Shown in pieces: positions 50,894 to 55,625 of a stretch of DNA of 55,625 bases. The DNA is from Chryseobacterium antibioticum (GTDB lineage: Bacteria; Bacteroidota; Bacteroidia; Flavobacteriales; Weeksellaceae). The notes beneath the pieces are model-generated. The model made no database searches. It was not told where the DNA came from and worked only from the letters and a program-made list of their open reading frames with translations. The translations under genes and the position numbers were made by a program. Every line of letters starts with the position of its first letter. The stretch's first letter is position 1. The stretch covers positions 1 through 55,625 of the forward strand of contig NZ_JABBGI010000032.1 in the NCBI RefSeq assembly GCF_012927325.1. The letters are read 5' to 3'.

Positions 50894-52627
50894 ATGAGAA
50901 TATTTCTTTTTCTGTTACTTTTTATTTCTGCGTTCAGTTCCGCACAGGACAATAAAACCACGCAGATGGATCCCTATATTCAAAATAAAGGTAAACCTTT
51001 ACCGGCAGTACGACCTGAAGATAAGGTGAAGATCATCCATGCCGATGAATTTAAAAAAGACACCAAGTACGAAGGAAGCCAGTACATGGTAGGTCACGTG
51101 CAGATAGAGCATCAGGGATCTATTCTTTATGCCGATGAGGTTATTATTTATAACGATCAAAGTCTCGTAAAAGCGATTGGTAATGCAAAGCTGCAGAATG
51201 CAGACGGTTCCGTCATTACTGCCCACGAAATGGAGTATAATGGAGTTACCCAGAAAGGAGTGGCCAAAAAGGATGTAGTTCTTACCGATCCTAAGCAGAC
51301 CATCAAAACTGATATTCTTTATTACGACAGACTTGCCAATCAGGCGTATTTCAATACCGGAGGAACGATTTATGAGGGGCAGAACGTTATGTACACCAAG
51401 TCTGCAACCTATTTTCTCAATACCAAAATGATAGATTTTGTTGATAATGTAAAAATAGATACTCCGGATTATATTATAGACGGAGTCAATATCAAACAAA
51501 ATCAGAATACAAAAGTTGCTGAGTTTTTTGGACCTACGACGATCACCAACCGAGCGAATCCTAAAAACCGGATTTATACAGAAAGAGGAACTTACAGAAT
51601 GGAGACCAAGGAAGCTTTCCTTACTAAAAACTCCAAAATATTTTATAATGATAAGATCCTTACCGGTGATGATATGTATTTTAATAATATCACAGGTTTC
51701 GGTAAAGCAACCGGGAATGTTACTCTTGACGATCCTATAGAAAGGAGGTACCTCAAAGGAGGATACGGAGAGATTTTCCAAAAGAAAGATTCTGCCATGA
51801 TGACCAAAAGTCCTTATGCCGTTAAAATCATGGAAAAAGATTCCATTTATTTTGCAGCAGAAAAGATTCTCTCTTACCAGAGACCGGATTCGGCAGATAT
51901 TACCATAAAGAAAAGCTTTTTAAGAGCTTATAAAAAAGGACGTATCTATAAATCAAATGCACAGGGTAGAGCAGATTCCATTGCCTTTAACGAGACAGAT
52001 GGGATCATGCATATGTATACAAAACCAATTCTTTGGAGCGGTGAAAAACAGGTAACCGGTGATAAAATTGAAGCCTACTTCAATACCAAAACGGAAAATA
52101 TAGATTCACTAAAAGTCATTGGAAATGCCTTTGCGATAAGCAAAGTAGATTCCTTGAACCTTAAAGATGAATTTAACCAGGTGAAAGGAAAGTTTATGAC
52201 CGTTTACTATCAGAATAACGAGATTAAAGAAGCTAGAGTAGTCGGAAATGCCCAATCGATCGCTTACGTAGATGATGTAGATCAGGAAACAAAACAGCCG
52301 CAGAGAATTGGTATTACGCTTTCTACCTGTGGAATCATAGGGGCCTTGTTTGAAGAAACCGGATTGCAAATTATCTCATGTAGCATCGGAGCCAACTCAG
52401 ATACCTATCCCATGAGTAAAATAGAGCCGGAGAAAAAAAAGTTCTCCGATTTCAACTGGAATACCAAAGACCGGATCAGAAAATGGCAGGATATTCTTGT
52501 AGATAGCCCTAATTACGAAGAAATAAAATATTCTTCTGACAATGAATTGTTTAATAAAGCTCAGGAGGCTATAGATAAAGAGAGAGCCAAAGAAGAAGCT
52601 AAAAAACCTAAAAGGGTTAAAAAATAA
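50894..52627 (+). CDS. OstA-like envelope protein
   Basis: A 577-aa exported protein with a signal peptide ending SSAQ (about residue 18). The N-terminal half carries repeated OstA/LptA-like beta-jellyroll units (YADEVIIYNDQSLVKAIGNAKLQ, then TGDDMYFNNITGFGKATGNV), and a basic Lys/Glu tail ends the protein. OstA-like proteins carry lipopolysaccharide across the periplasm. In flavobacteria such long OstA proteins probably take part in LPS or lipid transport; the exact partner is unknown. It is followed by a terminator. Confidence 0.85.
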   Translation: MRIFLFLLLFISAFSSAQDNKTTQMDPYIQNKGKPLPAVRPEDKVKIIHADEFKKDTKYEGSQYMVGHVQIEHQGSILYADEVIIYNDQSLVKAIGNAKLQNADGSVITAHEMEYNGVTQKGVAKKDVVLTDPKQTIKTDILYYDRLANQAYFNTGGTIYEGQNVMYTKSATYFLNTKMIDFVDNVKIDTPDYIIDGVNIKQNQNTKVAEFFGPTTITNRANPKNRIYTERGTYRMETKEAFLTKNSKIFYNDKILTGDDMYFNNITGFGKATGNVTLDDPIERRYLKGGYGEIFQKKDSAMMTKSPYAVKIMEKDSIYFAAEKILSYQRPDSADITIKKSFLRAYKKGRIYKSNAQGRADSIAFNETDGIMHMYTKPILWSGEKQVTGDKIEAYFNTKTENIDSLKVIGNAFAISKVDSLNLKDEFNQVKGKFMTVYYQNNEIKEARVVGNAQSIAYVDDVDQETKQPQRIGITLSTCGIIGALFEETGLQIISCSIGANSDTYPMSKIEPEKKKFSDFNWNTKDRIRKWQDILVDSPNYEEIKYSSDNELFNKAQEAIDKERAKEEAKKPKRVKK

Positions 52628-52653
52628 GAGTTGATTAATTTTAACGCAAACAA

Positions 52654-52690
52654 TACATCACCATTTTCTATTTGAAATGGTGATGTATTT
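52654..52690 (+). terminator. terminator after the OstA-like gene
   Basis: A 13-bp stem TACATCACCATTT/AAATGGTGATGTA with an 8-nt loop followed by TTTTG. The rest of the 250-base gap is A/T-rich with no clear feature. Confidence 0.85.
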
Positions 52691-52878
52691 TGCAGTCAAA
52701 CGATATAAATTTTCAATAAAACGTGAATAATTGCCATTTTTTCAGATTAAAATTAATCCAAAAGTACCTAAAAACCCTTTAAAACCTACGTTTTTTCTCT
52801 TCTTTTTTTATTTAACGCTAATTTTTAAAAAGTTTTATCATTTAAGTTATAATATTTTATAAATTTAATACACAAAAA

Positions 52879-53820
52879 ATGATAAAAAATTTAAAAATGA
52901 AAATCACCTATTTCCTCTTGGCCCTTGTTTTTTGCTTCATCAAGGTAAGTGCACAGGTTGGGATTGCGAAAACCCCGGGCTTTGAACCTGATACAAGAGC
53001 GCTTCTGCATGTAAAACAGGATAATAATGCAGCCCGAATGCCCAGGGCCAATACAGCTGTAGTACTGCCCACATCTGCAGTTGGCACAACAGGGAATGGG
53101 ACACAGGGTTCCATTATTTTCAATAGAGAAACCGGAAGTATCGTACAGAATGATGGGACCGTCTGGAAAATATCAGATCCTATTGTGACCAGTCTGAAGA
53201 ACAACAAAATGGCACGTTTTATAAGAAGTGCTGTTGTAACAGCAGATTGCGGAACGTGCGGATTAGGATGTGGAGGTGTCAACAGGCTTTGTCCGCAGGC
53301 AGGAGGATCAATGGATGTTCCTTTTACAAGCTCTAGCCCAAGTTATAATGATATTTCAGCAGATGTTTCCCTCGCTTCAGCCACAAGCAATATCATTAAT
53401 ATCAAAACAAGAGGTTTGTATAAAATTTCTTTTAAAAGCGGTGCCATAGATGTTAAAACGCCAGCTCTATGCGTAGGAGTAACCATTAATTTATACTCAA
53501 AGGTTGATCTGGAAACAAGTACTGCTGCAGCGCCTGCTACTTGGAGACCTATTACAAATAATACCACCAGTTCTACCAGCGGTGCATTATCCTTAGGTAG
53601 CTTAACGCCAGGTGCCATTGATGTGGGACAATCATTAGTGCTCACGTATATAGGGAGTTTTGAGGCGGGTGATAATTTAAGACTTAGATTTTATGGAAAC
53701 CAGAACATTGGAACAGGGATATGTACCGGCATCATTGGAGGGAATGTATTGTCTTTTTCAATGAATACCACAGGAAATGGTGTATCAGAAATTATTGTTG
53801 AAAAAATAAACATGCAATAA
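52879..53820 (+). CDS. secreted protein 1 of a three-gene set, Cys-rich loop
   Basis: A 313-aa secreted protein; the signal peptide ends at SAQ. The start may be the ATG at 52879 or the next at 52897. The first part has the style of flavobacterial surface or tail-type proteins (VGIAKTPGFEPDTRALLHVKQD, GSIIFNRETGSIVQNDGTVWKI). A loop CGTCGLGCGG-x5-C sits in the middle. The second half is beta-rich with a C1q/TNF-like look (GLYKISFKSG, then a C-terminal strand pattern). It is followed one base later by the second member. Confidence 0.78.
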   Translation: MIKNLKMKITYFLLALVFCFIKVSAQVGIAKTPGFEPDTRALLHVKQDNNAARMPRANTAVVLPTSAVGTTGNGTQGSIIFNRETGSIVQNDGTVWKISDPIVTSLKNNKMARFIRSAVVTADCGTCGLGCGGVNRLCPQAGGSMDVPFTSSSPSYNDISADVSLASATSNIINIKTRGLYKISFKSGAIDVKTPALCVGVTINLYSKVDLETSTAAAPATWRPITNNTTSSTSGALSLGSLTPGAIDVGQSLVLTYIGSFEAGDNLRLRFYGNQNIGTGICTGIIGGNVLSFSMNTTGNGVSEIIVEKINMQ

Positions 53821-53821
53821 G

Positions 53822-54649
53822 ATGAAAAAGATTACATTACTTTTCGTGCTCATTTTTCATTATGCATTAATGGCACAAGTTACTATCGGTAGTAGCACTG
53901 TTAGCAATCAAAATATACTGAAAGTTCAGGACGGTACAAGAGGAGTGATCCTTCCATACTCTAATACCTATACCACTTTCCCGAAGTATGATGCGGCATC
54001 AACAGATCTTTTTAGCGACTATCCTAATCTTGTAGGAGGTCTTATCTATAATAAAGCTGATGATCAATATTACAAATATGATGGCTTTGCCTGGAATCCT
54101 GCAAGACAGTTACAGGGAGTTTTTCAATTGAAAGGCTCAAGATTGGGTATTTCTTCGGGTATTACCATCCCCTGTTTAGCTTTTGGACTTGGAATATGCC
54201 TTTCTTTAGGTGCTCCGGTTTATCTTGCACCAGATGATAAAAGTCAAGTTCTTGTTGATAATCTGCTTCTGAAAAATGCGAGCTCCGTGACCATCAAACA
54301 AAATGGAATGTATGATATAGCAGCAGCTTTGGGTTTTACCGGTGGGAGCGTAGGAGCCCAAATAGGGATTACAGAATTTAAATTAACACTACAGGTTAAA
54401 TATACACCGGCTTCGGCTTGGGAAACTATTGTTACCAAGAGTAATTACTCTATCATATTCATCATTGATACTCAGGGAAGTAAAACATCCAGTTTTTCTC
54501 AAACGGTATCATTACCAGCTGGTGCTGAACTAAGGGTTGTTCCAACGATAACAACTGTTGGTGGGTCAGGAGGATCTCTGTCTGCTTATGGCACAGATAC
54601 CAGTTCTGTAAACTCATATATCGGAGCACGTTTAATCAAAGCCTATTAA
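53822..54649 (+). CDS. secreted protein 2 of a three-gene set
   Basis: A 275-aa secreted protein with a signal peptide (ends near MAQ) and the same plan as its neighbours: an N-terminal part with ILKVQDGTRGVILPYSNT and GGLIYNKADDQYYKYDGFAW, then a beta-sandwich with NGMYDIAAALGFTGG. It is one base after member 1 and two bases before member 3, so all three are co-transcribed. I infer a structural or adhesive surface role; no enzyme motif is seen. Confidence 0.78.
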   Translation: MKKITLLFVLIFHYALMAQVTIGSSTVSNQNILKVQDGTRGVILPYSNTYTTFPKYDAASTDLFSDYPNLVGGLIYNKADDQYYKYDGFAWNPARQLQGVFQLKGSRLGISSGITIPCLAFGLGICLSLGAPVYLAPDDKSQVLVDNLLLKNASSVTIKQNGMYDIAAALGFTGGSVGAQIGITEFKLTLQVKYTPASAWETIVTKSNYSIIFIIDTQGSKTSSFSQTVSLPAGAELRVVPTITTVGGSGGSLSAYGTDTSSVNSYIGARLIKAY

Positions 54650-54651
54650 TC

Positions 54652-55428
54652 ATGAAAAAATATATATTCTGCCTGTTCATGTTTCTATTAAACATATATA
54701 GCGCACAAGTCAATTTTACAAATATACCCAATCCTGATTCCAATGCTAATGGTAATGATCAGGTAATGATGTATATCACCAATACAAGTGAAGCCACCGG
54801 GGTTAAAGGTTTTGGACTGCCGGCTGTTGAAACCGAGACAGATTTACCTTATACAGGAGTAAATACCCCTGCAACCAGGATTGAAGCTTTGAGAGGAATG
54901 CTCCTATTTGTTAAAAGTACAGGTCAGGCGATGGTATTCGACGGGCTGGTTTGGAGCAAAGCTTTTGAAATTGAATCTGACAATGTTTCCCGTTTTGGAA
55001 TCAACCCGGTCAATACCACTTCAGGTTCCGTAATGCTTCCTATTAACTCTTTAATTGATAAACCCAATTTTTTAGCGGATCCGTTAAGACTTAAAACAAA
55101 TGCAGCTACAACAGGTGCAGATTTGAACAGACTTTACATTCGTGAAAGTGGATTGTACAGAGTGAATGTAAGTCTGAATTTTACCGGAGCTGCGGGCGCA
55201 TTTAGCAGTAGATTAGGGGCAAGTTTATACGTCAATGACGCTAAGAGATTTCAACTTCTAGAAAATACAGTGAATTTTGACGGGACAATCAGGAAAATCA
55301 GTGTGGATTTTTCTGTGTATGCCGTTCAGGGACAGTATATTACTTTAGAGGCGATTTCTGAAGTTGGAGGAACAACAGCCTATAATGTAATTAATAATAG
55401 CTACGTAACAGTGGAAAAAGTGTTTTAA
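54652..55428 (+). CDS. secreted protein 3 of a three-gene set
   Basis: A 258-aa secreted protein with a signal peptide ending SAQ (about residue 19) and the same organisation: VETETDLPYTG, then GMLLFVKSTGQAMVFDGLVWSK, then a beta-sandwich beginning ESGLYRVNVSLNFTG and ending TVEKVF. The repeat of the plan GLLY/F...DG..W in all three genes points to gene duplication. A terminator follows, so the set ends here. Confidence 0.78.
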   Translation: MKKYIFCLFMFLLNIYSAQVNFTNIPNPDSNANGNDQVMMYITNTSEATGVKGFGLPAVETETDLPYTGVNTPATRIEALRGMLLFVKSTGQAMVFDGLVWSKAFEIESDNVSRFGINPVNTTSGSVMLPINSLIDKPNFLADPLRLKTNAATTGADLNRLYIRESGLYRVNVSLNFTGAAGAFSSRLGASLYVNDAKRFQLLENTVNFDGTIRKISVDFSVYAVQGQYITLEAISEVGGTTAYNVINNSYVTVEKVF

Positions 55429-55459
55429 AAAACAACATTCTACTTTTTTATTTATGTGT

Positions 55460-55490
55460 TACCCTTAATTTTTATTAAGGGTATTTTTTT
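55460..55490 (+). terminator. terminator after the secreted three-gene set
   Basis: TACCCTTAAT/ATTAAGGGTA stem with a TTTT loop and a T7 tail. The last 135 bases of the window hold nothing I can name. Confidence 0.88.
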
Positions 55491-55625
55491 ATTCCGGACA
55501 GGGCAAACGCATGATAGAAGTCACATAAGATAGTATATAATTATTTGATAATAAATAATTTATCATTAGTTTGTTGAGATAAAATATTGTATATTCATCT
55601 GATAATCAATAAATTAATTCATTAT

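Overview
The window looks like chromosome from a flavobacterium of the Chryseobacterium type (Bacteroidota). The support is low GC, many promoters of the Bacteroidota form TAnnTTTG, almost no Shine-Dalgarno sequences, and family content typical of the group: GLPGLI, DUF6341/DUF6427, an OstA-like protein, a TonB-dependent receptor with a carboxypeptidase-like N-domain, and a grasp-with-spasm peptide cluster. I infer the genus from protein character; no search was run.

Layout. 1-5 kb: a lipoprotein, tRNA-Gln, der, upp, an alpha/beta hydrolase and comF. 5-10 kb: the glyoxylate shunt (aceB, aceA) facing a divergent XRE/DUF2083 regulator; the shared promoter region holds two copies of the palindrome GCGA-N4-TCGC. 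10-14 kb: a thioesterase, queD, an LpxH-like hydrolase, a LuxE-like enzyme and small proteins. 13.9-17.7 kb: a tightly coupled minus-strand operon that I read as a ribosomally made peptide (RiPP) cluster. It has a 57-aa GG-leader precursor at 17536-17709, an attenuator hairpin, an ATP-grasp ligase, a 63-aa unknown, a SPASM protein with no radical-SAM cysteine motif, a lipoprotein and a GLPGLI protein. A broken XRE regulator and a truncated secreted protein lie upstream of it. 18.5-24.6 kb: aquaporin, an M15-like DUF5715 protein, a membrane protein / histidine kinase / response regulator operon, and an orphan DUF2235 (Tle1-like) lipase. 24.8-36.3 kb: ABC-F ATPase, a probable metal-uptake trio built around a TonB receptor, trigger factor, a LolA-like protein and an M16 peptidase. 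36.3-37.7 kb: a complete IS3-family element with terminal inverted repeats and a 3-bp target duplication. 37.7-43.2 kb: mostly minus-strand housekeeping genes (DUF3109, DUF6427, UspA, FAH, DUF2007, exonuclease, pssA). 43.3-52.6 kb: LTA-synthase-like enzyme, DUF2147, ECF sigma with a probable anti-sigma, pdhB, kup, a Fur-family regulator and an OstA-like protein. 52.9-55.4 kb: three adjacent secreted proteins of similar design.

How the parts work together. AceA and AceB form the glyoxylate bypass, and the facing DUF2083 regulator probably senses short-chain acyl metabolites. In the peptide operon, the precursor would be cross-linked by the ATP-grasp and SPASM proteins and exported by a GG-cleaving transporter that is not in this window. 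The histidine kinase and response regulator overlap by 32 nt. Fur and the OstA-like gene are separated by three bases.

The items most worth a second look are the peptide cluster, the paired operators at the glyoxylate locus, four promoters that sit so close to start codons that leaderless transcripts are expected, a histidine kinase with no ordinary start codon for its membrane segment, and families of degenerate intergenic repeats that run into gene 3' ends.
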